A program made the position numbers and the translations under genes. This document shows, piece after piece, positions 1 to 5,940 of a stretch of 6,115 bases of DNA. The DNA comes from JBBRLG01 sp038231495 (GTDB lineage: Bacteria > Planctomycetota > Planctomycetia > Gemmatales > Gemmataceae). Numbering within the stretch: position 1 is the first letter of the stretch; every line of letters starts with the position of its first letter. The stretch is from contig JBBRLG010000456.1 in the NCBI GenBank assembly GCA_038231495.1, positions 1 through 6,115 of the forward strand, written 5' to 3'. The notes beneath the pieces are model-generated. The model was given only the letters and a program-made list of their open reading frames with translations. It did no database searches and was not told where the DNA came from.

Positions 1-393
1 CGCCGCCACGACACTTAAAATGATGAAGCCGATGACGGTAAGGCCCCAGACGCCGACCCCCAGGCTGAGACTCAAGATCGCCTGCCGGCGGTGCATTCTT
101 TCCAGTTCGGGTGCGGCCTCCTTGGCGTCGAGGGCGCGCTGGACGCAGGCGGCGCACAGGATGAATTCCTTCCAGCGCGTCCGGCAAACCTCGCACAGGT
201 AGTTGCCGCAGCGCCGACAGGTGCCGACCGTCTCGACGCCGGGGTGAACGGGGCACTGGCCTTCGCCCTCGCGCGCCGGCCGGCCCACACGGCCCGGCGG
301 TTCGTACAACGGGTCGTGGCAATTGGGGCAGCGCGCGCCCACGCGCTCACGGTTTTCGGGCAGCGGGTAATCGCACGAGGGGCAGCGGGCCAT
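1..393 (-). CDS. Zinc-ribbon/B-box-type membrane protein (partial, C-terminus beyond window)
   Basis: The frame is open for 131 codons from the ATG at 393 to the window edge, so the C-terminus is missing. Visible order: an N-terminal zinc ribbon with two CxxC pairs (C4/C7 and C22/C25); a Pro/Arg/Gly-rich linker; a B-box-like finger with C47, H50, C59, C62, C67, C70, C80 and C83, matching the Cx2H...Cx2C...Cx2C...Cx2C spacing; a short charged helix (about 84-104); and the start of a hydrophobic segment (about 106-131), a probable membrane helix. The zinc sites suggest a protein- or nucleic-acid-contacting head facing the cytoplasm, which is inference. It lies 40 bases downstream of another gene of the same layout and is probably cotranscribed with it. 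Upstream of the ATG there is only a distant GGGAG as a possible ribosome binding site. No specific function is recognised. The gene is convincing because all the paired cysteines fall in one frame; overlapping frames give only Arg/Pro-rich nonsense. Confidence 0.85.
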   Translation of the reverse strand, partial: MARCPSCDYPLPENRERVGARCPNCHDPLYEPPGRVGRPAREGEGQCPVHPGVETVGTCRRCGNYLCEVCRTRWKEFILCAACVQRALDAKEAAPELERMHRRQAILSLSLGVGVWGLTVIGFIILSVVAA

Positions 394-433
394 GGCAAAC
401 CGACTCCCAAAAGACAGGGCGGACCTTCCCCGG

Positions 434-1210
434 TCAAATCGCTTTCAGGACCATTATCAAGCACACCGTCGCACTCCAGACGGTGCCGACCAGGCCGGCG
501 GCCGCGCCGGTCATCGCGAAGAAACGGCCACCCACGTTCGGCTTGCTCTCGATCTGCCGCAGCGCGAGGCCGCCCAGGACCAGGCCCGCCATCGGCAAGA
601 GTAACCCGATCGCCCCCATGAAAAAGGCAGTCCCGGCGTGGCCGCCGGCGGAGCCGACCTGGGCCGATACTCCCGTGAAGCTTATGCAGAAGCCGAAGGG
701 CACGCTGATGAGTGCGACCACGAGTGAGACAATGGCCAGGGGCGCGACGGGCGTCGGCCGGTGCGTGCCGCGGAGGCGGAAATTCTTGCACGGGCCGCAA
801 ACCGTGTCGCCCTGGATGGTCACCACGCACGAGGAGCAGAAGCGCAGGTTGCAATCCTTGCAACTGTGCTCCGACGGCTTTTCGTCGTGGACGAGGCAAT
901 AGTTGGGATTGACCTTGCGCGCCTCTATTTTCGGCCGGGTCCGCAGCGAGGGCGGTTGCCAATCGTCCTGGTCGTCCACGGGTACGGACCGGCGCGGCAT
1001 CCGGCGGTCGTCGGCGTCGTCCACCGGCAAGGCACGCGGGGCGCGCGGGCGGGCGGGCACCGCGGTCGGTTCCGGCGCTTCCGGTTCGGGGACGGTACTC
1101 GACCACGGCACGCGGTTGCCGAAGCCGCAGTCGCAGAATACGAGCGTGCCGCAGAGGCTTTCCGCCTTGCCGTGCCGTTTGCCGCACTTTTTGCAGCCGA
1201 ACCAGATCAT
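434..1210 (-). CDS. Zinc-ribbon and B-box-type protein with DUF4190-like membrane domain
   Basis: This 258-residue protein is read from the ATG at 1210. Domains in order: a zinc-ribbon-like head (C6, C9, C20, C26, C28); a Pro/Arg/Asp-rich, probably disordered linker (about 35-95); a B-box-type finger (C105, H108, C117, C120, C125, C128, C138, C141); then three membrane helices (about 157-179, 194-217, 230-255). The motif GLVLGGLALRQI at 209-220, followed by GGRFFAMTGAAAG, fits the DUF4190 family pattern of a two-helix hairpin with an LG..AL..I turn. A longer reading from the ATG at 1243 is possible. I chose 1210 because GGAAGG lies just upstream and because MIWFGCKKCGK resembles the usual start of planctomycete zinc-ribbon proteins. 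It sits 76 bases after the RDD gene and 40 bases before its B-box relative, all on one strand, so it is probably the fourth gene of the DUF58-SpoIIM-RDD cluster. Its role is unknown; a membrane-anchored adaptor is a guess. Confidence 0.88.
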   Translation of the reverse strand: MIWFGCKKCGKRHGKAESLCGTLVFCDCGFGNRVPWSSTVPEPEAPEPTAVPARPRAPRALPVDDADDRRMPRRSVPVDDQDDWQPPSLRTRPKIEARKVNPNYCLVHDEKPSEHSCKDCNLRFCSSCVVTIQGDTVCGPCKNFRLRGTHRPTPVAPLAIVSLVVALISVPFGFCISFTGVSAQVGSAGGHAGTAFFMGAIGLLLPMAGLVLGGLALRQIESKPNVGGRFFAMTGAAAGLVGTVWSATVCLIMVLKAI

Positions 1211-1214
1211 GTCG

Positions 1215-1220
1215 CCTTCC
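1215..1220 (-). promoter_or_regulatory. Ribosome binding site that decides the start at 1210
   Basis: GGAAGG on the minus strand ends four bases before the ATG at 1210. The spacing is slightly short but it is the best Shine-Dalgarno match in this cluster. The two upstream in-frame ATGs (1222 and 1243) have nothing comparable, which is why the shorter start was chosen. Confidence 0.5.
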
Positions 1221-1286
1221 ATCCCGTCTGCAAGTCGCCCCATATTAGGGCGGAGAACGTTTGTCCGTCGGTAGTCATCGTTACGA

Positions 1287-2072
1287 CTATTTTACCAACT
1301 CCCCTGCCGTTTTGCCGCGCGGCACCTCCGACGCGGCTCCGTCTGTAAGCACTGCCGTGAGCCGCAGCACGAATTTTTCGTCACTTTCATAAGCCTCCGG
1401 CAGCAGGTCGAGCCGGGCGCGCAGGAATCCCGCCGACGCCTTGAAGAGGCGGGCACGCTCCGCGAAGCGCAGCTGGTCGCGGCGCAAGCACAGGTCGAGC
1501 AACGTTTGTTTGTGCTCCCGGTTGAGTTGGGCCAGGCGCTGGCGCAGGAGCGCCAGGCGGCCGCGGTCGATCTCCGCGACGTTCTCCTGCACGGCGACGA
1601 TCAGCTTGGCCTTGCGCTCGACGTGGACGACGAGCGTGCCCGCGGCCAGGTCGCCAAGGCGGCGGCTTTCGCGGTTGGTCATCGCCACCAGGAAGCCGAC
1701 CACGTTACCCACCGGCAGCGAATCGACGACCCGAATCAAGTTGCGCACCGCCGACTGAAAGAAGGAAATCGAGGTACCGCGCACCTGAATCACGCGAATG
1801 CCGACGATCCGCTTGCCCGGCGTCTGGCCTTGCATCAGCCATTCAAACAGGAGGAAATAACCCCACTGCACGCAGAACGCCCAGATCGTGCCGAGCGCGG
1901 TGCCGAGGCCTGCCATGCCCAAATCGAGGGCCATGAACAGCCAGACGCCGGCAATCAGGACGACGCCGTACACCGGCATGTCGATGAACCATGCCAGGCA
2001 ACGCGACCCGACGCCGGCGACGCGGTAGGTGAACGGCACCTTCTCGGGCGTCAACACTTCGTGCAGGATCAT
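1287..2072 (-). CDS. RDD-family membrane protein with a long C-terminal helical extension
   Basis: This 261-residue protein matches the RDD family (Pfam RDD, named for a conserved Arg and two Asp). R24 and D31 lie in the first helix (SRCLAWFIDMPV). The strongly conserved GQTPGKRIVGIRV follows at 82-94, and RRLGDLAAGTLVV at 137-149. Membrane helices are predicted at about 26-48, 58-80 and 113-131. The RDD core normally ends near 150. Here residues 151-261 form a soluble, Arg/Leu/Gln-rich, probably coiled-coil region (RLALLRQRLAQL and following), which is not part of the usual family. The ATG overlaps the TGA of the SpoIIM gene by four bases, indicating translational coupling. RDD proteins are commonly found beside SpoIIM, DUF58 and MoxR genes; some RDD proteins have been linked to ion transport in other bacteria, but nothing here shows a substrate. 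Family assignment is firm; function is unknown. Confidence 0.93.
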   Translation of the reverse strand: MILHEVLTPEKVPFTYRVAGVGSRCLAWFIDMPVYGVVLIAGVWLFMALDLGMAGLGTALGTIWAFCVQWGYFLLFEWLMQGQTPGKRIVGIRVIQVRGTSISFFQSAVRNLIRVVDSLPVGNVVGFLVAMTNRESRRLGDLAAGTLVVHVERKAKLIVAVQENVAEIDRGRLALLRQRLAQLNREHKQTLLDLCLRRDQLRFAERARLFKASAGFLRARLDLLPEAYESDEKFVLRLTAVLTDGAASEVPRGKTAGELVK

Positions 2073-3088
2073 GGGACTGCGCCCTCGGATTTGGGCTTCC
2101 AGCCCCAGCCGAACAACAAAACGTAGGCCAGGAAGAGGAACGCGATGGTGCCCGCAACCGCGAGCTTCACGCCGCTGCTGATGACCCAGTCCGGCGCGCG
2201 GGCCACGCCGGCCTCGACCACGCCCGCGACCATGAGCAGCGGCACGGCGCCGAACAGGAGGAACAACGCCTCTTTGCCTTTACGGGCCATTTCCTCCGTG
2301 CGCGGCCACGACCGCGCCCGCAGGATGCCTTCCGCCAAGACGAAGCCGGCCGCGCCGCCGATGAGCATGGCCGGAATTTCGACGACGCCGTGGGGCAATA
2401 TCCCCGTCGCGAACGCCTTGAACTGGCCCGCTTCGATGAACACCGCGGCAAGCGCGCCCGTCGTGACGCCGTTGTAGAACATCATCCACGCCGAGCCGAC
2501 GCCCAGCGTGATGCCGACCGCGAACGCGAACAGCGTGACGGTAAGGTTGTGCGTGAACAGGAAGCTCGAAAAGTGGGATAGTTCCCCCGCGGACATCGGC
2601 GCTTGTTGCTGGTCCTCGCCCTCCTTCGGCGGCTGGATGGTCGGCATGTCGCCCGGCAACAGGTACGCCCGGCCGACGCTGGAATCGATCGGGACCAGCG
2701 GGTTTTGCCAACAGGCCACAAATCCGAAGAGGCACCCCACGGCGAACAGGCCCGTCGCCAGCGCCAGGTGCGGCCAGTGCCGGCGGAACACGGTGGGGTA
2801 GCCCCAGACCAGGTAAACAAACAGGCCCCACAGGTCTGTGCGCGTCTTGCCGTAAATGGCGGCGTAGGCGCGGGCGACCCTGTCGTTGAGGTAGCGGACG
2901 GTGGCGTCGCCGGTGACGAACGTCTGGGCCTGGTTGAGGTCCGAGGCGGTCCGGCGGTAGAGGCGGCCGAACTCGACGACCTCGTCCTCGTCGAGCGAGC
3001 CGAGGCCGCTGCCTTCGACTTGTTCGAGGAGTTGGTCCAGTTTGCGCCATTCGGGCCGGCGCTCGGTGAGGAAGGTTGTTAGGTCCAT
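2069..3088 (-). CDS. SpoIIM/DUF95-family (stage II sporulation protein M-like) integral membrane protein
   Basis: This 339-residue protein has a soluble helical N-terminus (1-100: charged, with RRPEWRKLDQLL and DLNQAQTF, typical of the family in non-sporulating bacteria). About five or six membrane helices follow (about 106-127, 179-204, 207-222, 237-256, 273-297, 306-328). The family hallmarks are clear: THNLTVTLFAFAVGITLG (179-196), YNGVTTGAL (205-213) and LPHGVVEIPAMLIGGAAG (231-248). Between helices 1 and 2 is a polar loop (about 128-175) with a Glu/Gln/Pro-rich stretch. In Bacillus SpoIIM works with SpoIID and SpoIIP in septal peptidoglycan remodelling. In this cluster type (DUF58/SpoIIM/RDD) the role is not known, and sporulation should not be inferred. 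The stop overlaps the start of the RDD gene. The start at 3088 lies only 14 bases from a heptamer repeat array and has no strong Shine-Dalgarno sequence. Confidence 0.94.
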   Translation of the reverse strand: MDLTTFLTERRPEWRKLDQLLEQVEGSGLGSLDEDEVVEFGRLYRRTASDLNQAQTFVTGDATVRYLNDRVARAYAAIYGKTRTDLWGLFVYLVWGYPTVFRRHWPHLALATGLFAVGCLFGFVACWQNPLVPIDSSVGRAYLLPGDMPTIQPPKEGEDQQQAPMSAGELSHFSSFLFTHNLTVTLFAFAVGITLGVGSAWMMFYNGVTTGALAAVFIEAGQFKAFATGILPHGVVEIPAMLIGGAAGFVLAEGILRARSWPRTEEMARKGKEALFLLFGAVPLLMVAGVVEAGVARAPDWVISSGVKLAVAGTIAFLFLAYVLLFGWGWKPKSEGAVP

Positions 3089-3102
3089 GCCGGAAAAATT
3101 CC

Positions 3103-3220
3103 AAATCCGAAATCCGAAAAATGCAAATCCGAAATCCGAAATCCGAAATCCGAAATCCGAAAAAATGCAAATCCGAAATCCGATCGTGATACGAATTTTC
3201 GGATTTCGGATTTCGGATTT
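3103..3220. repeat. AAATCCG heptamer array with inverted arm
   Basis: On the plus strand there are nine exact AAATCCG units, in blocks of two (3103-3116), five (3125-3159) and two (3169-3182). The blocks are separated by the spacer AAAAATGC (3117-3124) and by the same spacer with one extra A (3160-3168). After a 17-base loop (3183-3199) come three inverted units CGGATTT (3200-3220). The direct and inverted units can form a perfect 14-bp stem (3169-3182 with 3200-3213), and several slipped pairings are also possible. The array almost fills the gap between the DUF58 stop (3226) and the SpoIIM start (3088). The composition is AT-rich compared with the flanking genes, which points to an inserted or expanded element. 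Reading frames through it give NPKSEIRNPKSE- or FGFRISDFGF-type peptides that are repeat artefacts. From memory, similar tracts are common in planctomycete and some other genomes. Confidence 0.93.
3160..3213 (-). terminator. Possible intrinsic terminator or attenuator formed by the heptamer repeat
   Basis: Read as minus-strand RNA after the DUF58 stop, units AAATCCGAAATCCG pair with CGGATTTCGGATTT (14 bp) around a 17-base loop. Inside the loop, TCGT and ACGA can also pair. The stem is followed by GCATTTTTT, a six-T run. This looks like a Rho-independent terminator, but the stem is AT-rich and the SpoIIM gene beyond it is expected to belong to the same operon. Partial termination, RNA stabilisation, or no function are all possible. 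Confidence 0.25.
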
Positions 3221-3225
3221 TGAAA

Positions 3226-4614
3226 TTACATCCTCATTCCCGTCTTCAACGCAAGGTAGCGGTTCACCGCGTCGATCGTCAACCGTTCGGGCACCGTGTC
3301 CAGCACCATGACGCCCTGGCGTTCGAGGCTTTGCAGCTGTTCCGCCCGGCCGCGCAACAGGTCGCGGGCCACCAGCACGTCGTACATTTTTTCCGCGTTA
3401 TCCGCCGTTGCCGCGGCGAGTTGCTGCAACGGCACGTCCGCCACGGCCAGCGTCACCGGCAGGTGGAAGCGGCGCAGCAGCACCGCCGCGTCGAGGTAAT
3501 CGCGCGACACCACCGCGTCGAGCAGGTCGGTGAACACCATCGTCAACGCCCGCTTGGGGTGGCGGGCGATCAGGTGGGTGAACGCCTCGCGGTAATTGAC
3601 GTAACACAGCTCCGGCTTGATGCTATAGAGCGCTTGCAAAAAGCGGGCGTGCTGGCCGCGGCCCTTGGCCGGCGGCAAATACAGGTGAACCGTGTGCGAG
3701 AACACCAGCAAACCGAGGTTGTCCTGAAACGTCTGGCTGACGTGCGTGAGCATCATCACGGCGTTGATGGCGTGGTCGAGTTTCGTCAGCCGGCCGACCT
3801 TCGCGGCCATCATGCGGCCCACGTCGAGACAGAAAATAATATCCTGGCTAAACTCACTCTCGTGGACGGCGGTGATCGGCTTGTTCCGCCGGGCGGTGGC
3901 CGTCCAGCTGACGTGGCGGAAGTCGTCGTCGGGCGTGTAATCGCGGTAGTGGCTGAATTCGCGGCCCGCGCCCGGCAGTCGCTTGGCCCGGTAACCGCCG
4001 GCCCGCACCAACGTCGCCCGCACCAATGATTCGTAACGCCGAATCTCCAGGAGGTTGGGATACACCTGCACCGACTCGCCGGCGGTGAACGCGCGATCGA
4101 CCAGCGCCAGCCGCAACGGGCCGCGGCACCGGACCGCGACGTTGCCGAAGGAGAAGTTGCCGCGCTCGGTCGGCAGCAAACGGTAGGTCACGCGCACCGA
4201 GCCGTGCGCGGGCACGACGGCTTCCAACACGTCCGGCTCCGCCCGGAACTGGGGCGGCGGTGCGTCACGGACGGTGGCCACGATGCGCTGGTTCGAGCGG
4301 TTTTCGAGGACGAGTACGATCTCGTTATCGACGCCGAGCGACAGGCGCGCGGGGCGCTCGCGGCGCACGGTGAGCCGGCGCTTGCGCATGCCGTGGGCGG
4401 CGAGGGCGGCGTCGATCAGGAAGAGGGCAAAAATCCCGGCGTCGAAGCCGAACACCAGCCAGCGGCACGAATAGAAAACCTCGATCGGCAGGCTGCTGAC
4501 CCATTGCGGCGCGACCGCGCCCACGGCCCACGGCACGACGGGGGCGAGGAGACCGAGAACCCACAACAGGAGTCCGGCGACGAGCAGCGTCAGGGTGAGG
4601 CGGCTGGGCAGCAT
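3226..4614 (-). CDS. DUF58 family protein (vWA-like, two N-terminal membrane helices)
   Basis: This 462-residue protein is read from the ATG at 4614. It has two N-terminal membrane helices (about 4-25 and 52-72), then a beta-rich region (about 80-190), then the DUF58 signature GREFSHYRDYTPDDD continuing through SWTATAR (217-242). A vWA-like fold follows with IIFCLDVGRMM (259-269) and FTDLLD (361-366). The usual MIDAS motif DxSxS reads D-V-G-R-M here, so canonical metal binding is doubtful. DUF58 proteins usually pair with MoxR AAA+ ATPases; none is adjacent upstream, where the neighbour is a divergent dehydrogenase. An in-frame ATG at 4755 would add 47 residues, but these are Pro-rich and partly encoded by an intergenic palindrome, while MLPSRLTLTLLVAG is a natural membrane-protein start. 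No clear Shine-Dalgarno sequence or promoter is seen. It is the first gene of the minus-strand cluster. Confidence 0.92.
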   Translation of the reverse strand: MLPSRLTLTLLVAGLLLWVLGLLAPVVPWAVGAVAPQWVSSLPIEVFYSCRWLVFGFDAGIFALFLIDAALAAHGMRKRRLTVRRERPARLSLGVDNEIVLVLENRSNQRIVATVRDAPPPQFRAEPDVLEAVVPAHGSVRVTYRLLPTERGNFSFGNVAVRCRGPLRLALVDRAFTAGESVQVYPNLLEIRRYESLVRATLVRAGGYRAKRLPGAGREFSHYRDYTPDDDFRHVSWTATARRNKPITAVHESEFSQDIIFCLDVGRMMAAKVGRLTKLDHAINAVMMLTHVSQTFQDNLGLLVFSHTVHLYLPPAKGRGQHARFLQALYSIKPELCYVNYREAFTHLIARHPKRALTMVFTDLLDAVVSRDYLDAAVLLRRFHLPVTLAVADVPLQQLAAATADNAEKMYDVLVARDLLRGRAEQLQSLERQGVMVLDTVPERLTIDAVNRYLALKTGMRM

Positions 4615-4722
4615 GCGTCGGGCCTGTGTAGGAAGCGAGGAGGTCCCGCAGGGTAAGGTAGCAAGAAACCAAGGCGGCGGCTCGATAGCTAGTGCGCTGT
4701 CACTCGTAGCGTGATGGATGAA

Positions 4723-4780
4723 GTAGGACGGGCTTCCTAGCCCGTCCGGGTTCAAAGACGGACTAGGAAGTCCGTCCTAC
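4723..4780. repeat. REP/BIME-like double palindrome
   Basis: Two 24-base arms (4723-4746 and 4757-4780) form an inverted repeat with 22 of 24 positions complementary around the loop CGGGTTCAAA. Each arm is also a hairpin by itself: GACGGGC-TTCCTA-GCCCGTC (4727-4746) and GACGGAC-TAGGAA-GTCCGTC (4757-4776), each with a 7-bp stem and a 6-base loop. The arms differ at only two positions, and these are paired with each other in the short hairpins (G4732-C4741 against A4762-T4771). The layout is that of a bacterial interspersed mosaic element made of two facing REP units. It lies between the divergent DUF58 and dehydrogenase genes. No REP-associated transposase (RAYT) is in the window. Confidence 0.85.
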
Positions 4781-4830
4781 CCATCAGCCAACGGTTGACA
4801 AGGCACTAAACTCATTATCGCACAACAGGC

Positions 4831-4883
4831 CGCGGGTGGGTGGTTTTTCTATCCTGACTCCTGGTTTCGCCCCCCCACCCGCG
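4831..4883 (+). promoter_or_regulatory. Inverted repeat in the leader of the dehydrogenase gene
   Basis: CGCGGGTGGG (4831-4840) is the exact reverse complement of CCCACCCGCG (4874-4883). After one mismatch the stem extends by GG/CC (4842-4843 with 4871-4872). The loop of about 27-33 bases contains a T5 run. The stem ends 16 bases before the ATG at 4900, so if transcribed it would form a GC-rich 5' leader hairpin close to the ribosome site. It does not match any riboswitch I recognise, and its function is unproven. Apart from this and the palindrome at 4723-4780, the 285-base gap between the divergent genes shows no convincing sigma-70 promoter. Confidence 0.4.
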
Positions 4884-4899
4884 CTTGTGAAGTCCCACC

Positions 4900-5928
4900 A
4901 TGAAAGCACGCCAAGCCGTTTTGCTCGAACCGTTCAAGGTCACCGTGCGCGAGGTGGACTTGCCATCGCCCGCGCCGGACCAAATCCTGGTAGCGACCGA
5001 AATCAGCGCCGTCAGCGCGGGCACCGAACTCGCGGTGTACACCGGCACGCACCAGTGGCTCAAGGACCCAACCTTGCCGGACTGGAAGTTTCCGTTCCGG
5101 CCCGGTTATAGCGCCGCCGGCACAGTCGTCGAGGTCGGCTCGGCGATTACAGGCTGGAAGCCGGGCGACCGCGTCAGCTATCCGGGCAACCACGCTTCGG
5201 CGGAGCTACTCACCCTCGGCCACGAGCGCTGCCGGTTGTGGCGCATGCCGGCCACGCTGGACGCGGAGAAGGCGGCGCTGGCGTGCATCGCCCGTTACGG
5301 CATGGGCGCGTCGATCCGCGCCGGTGTGACGCTCGGCCGCTCGGCGGCGGTGCTCGGGCTGGGCATCATCGGCCAGTTCGCGCTGCGTTGCTTGCTCGCG
5401 GCCGGGGCCAACCCGGTCGTCGGCATCGACTCGGTGCCCATGCGCCGCGAGGCGGTCCGCGCCGCCGGGGCCGATCACGTCATCGACCCCGGTGCCGGCG
5501 ACACGCGCACCCAATTGCAACAATTCCTGCAAAGCCGCGGTGCCGAACTGGTGGTGGACGCGACCGGCGTTCCCGACGCGGTGCCGGTGGCGATGTCGCT
5601 GGCGTGCGATGCCGGGCAAGTCGTCGTCGTCGGCAGTCCGCGCGGCAAGGCGAAGGACGTTAACTTCTACGACGACCTGCACCGCCGTTACCTCGAAGTC
5701 ACGGGGGCCCACGGCAACATGCTATTCGAGCCGGCTCACACGCGCCTCGCGGGGGCCTGGGACATTAACAAGGCCCAAAACTGGCTGCTCGCCACGCTGG
5801 CGTCCGGCCGTCTGAGCGTCGCCGGGCTGATTACCCATCGCATCCGGGCGGAGAACCTCGGCACCGCGTACGAAGGGTTGCTCAAGAAGAAGGACGAGTA
5901 CCTCGGGGTCGTGGTGGACTGGAAGTAG
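4900..5928 (+). CDS. Medium-chain dehydrogenase/reductase (zinc-type alcohol dehydrogenase-like) lacking zinc ligands
   Basis: This 342-residue protein has the normal length for the MDR superfamily. The N-terminal GroES-like domain carries ISAVSAGTELAVYTG (35-49), FRPGYSAAGTVVEVG (66-80) and WKPGDRV (86-92). The Rossmann domain has AVLGLGIIGQFAL (150-162, with the GxGxxG core at 153-158). D177 at the end of the next strand favours NAD(H) over NADP(H), and VVDATGVPDAV (218-228) and GQVVVVGSPRG (239-249) follow. The catalytic-zinc Cys of the usual CGTD motif is replaced by Ser39 (SAGTE), the GHE motif reads GYS, and the four-Cys structural zinc loop is absent. A zinc-independent NAD-linked oxidoreductase is therefore likely; the substrate is unknown. 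The same SAGTE/PGYS pattern occurs in sugar- and polyol-type and BchC-like MDR proteins. There is no strong Shine-Dalgarno sequence before the ATG. The gene ends in a tandem stop TAG TAA. It is monocistronic as far as visible and divergent from the DUF58 cluster. Confidence 0.92.
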   Translation: MKARQAVLLEPFKVTVREVDLPSPAPDQILVATEISAVSAGTELAVYTGTHQWLKDPTLPDWKFPFRPGYSAAGTVVEVGSAITGWKPGDRVSYPGNHASAELLTLGHERCRLWRMPATLDAEKAALACIARYGMGASIRAGVTLGRSAAVLGLGIIGQFALRCLLAAGANPVVGIDSVPMRREAVRAAGADHVIDPGAGDTRTQLQQFLQSRGAELVVDATGVPDAVPVAMSLACDAGQVVVVGSPRGKAKDVNFYDDLHRRYLEVTGAHGNMLFEPAHTRLAGAWDINKAQNWLLATLASGRLSVAGLITHRIRAENLGTAYEGLLKKKDEYLGVVVDWK

Positions 5929-5940
5929 TAACCGCACACT

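Noticed and set aside
72..1187. 371-codon minus-strand open frame
   Set aside because: It is Arg/Pro-rich shadow sequence overlapping two genes whose frames show ordered Cys ligands and membrane helices.
1211..1243. Upstream start for the B-box/DUF4190-like protein
   Set aside because: No ribosome site precedes it, while GGAAGG precedes the ATG at 1210 and the zinc ribbon starts right there.
2084..2092. AAATCCGAG near the SpoIIM C-terminus, resembling the heptamer repeat
   Set aside because: A single copy encoding Lys-Ser-Glu in frame, most likely chance.
2069..3088. SpoIIM homologue as evidence for sporulation
   Set aside because: The family is widespread in non-sporulating bacteria, and no other sporulation gene is present.
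3103..3182. Short regular repeats that could suggest a CRISPR array
   Set aside because: Units are 7 bases and mostly back to back with no unique spacers, and no cas gene is present.
3042..3311. Plus-strand reading frame giving NPKSEIRNPKSE-type peptides
   Set aside because: It is the translation of the intergenic heptamer array and overlaps both real minus-strand genes.
1..4614. The minus-strand cluster as an anti-phage defence system
   Set aside because: No nuclease, NTPase, toxin or known defence domain is visible; the families are common chromosomal envelope-associated genes.
4615..4755. 47-residue N-terminal extension of the DUF58 protein
   Set aside because: It is Pro-rich, partly encoded by the BIME-like palindrome, and precedes a natural start followed at once by a membrane helix.
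4795..4800. TTGACA as a sigma-70 -35 box for the dehydrogenase
   Set aside because: At 17-base spacing the hexamer is TCGCAC, and the better CATTAT at 4813 is only 12 bases away, so no complete promoter is formed.
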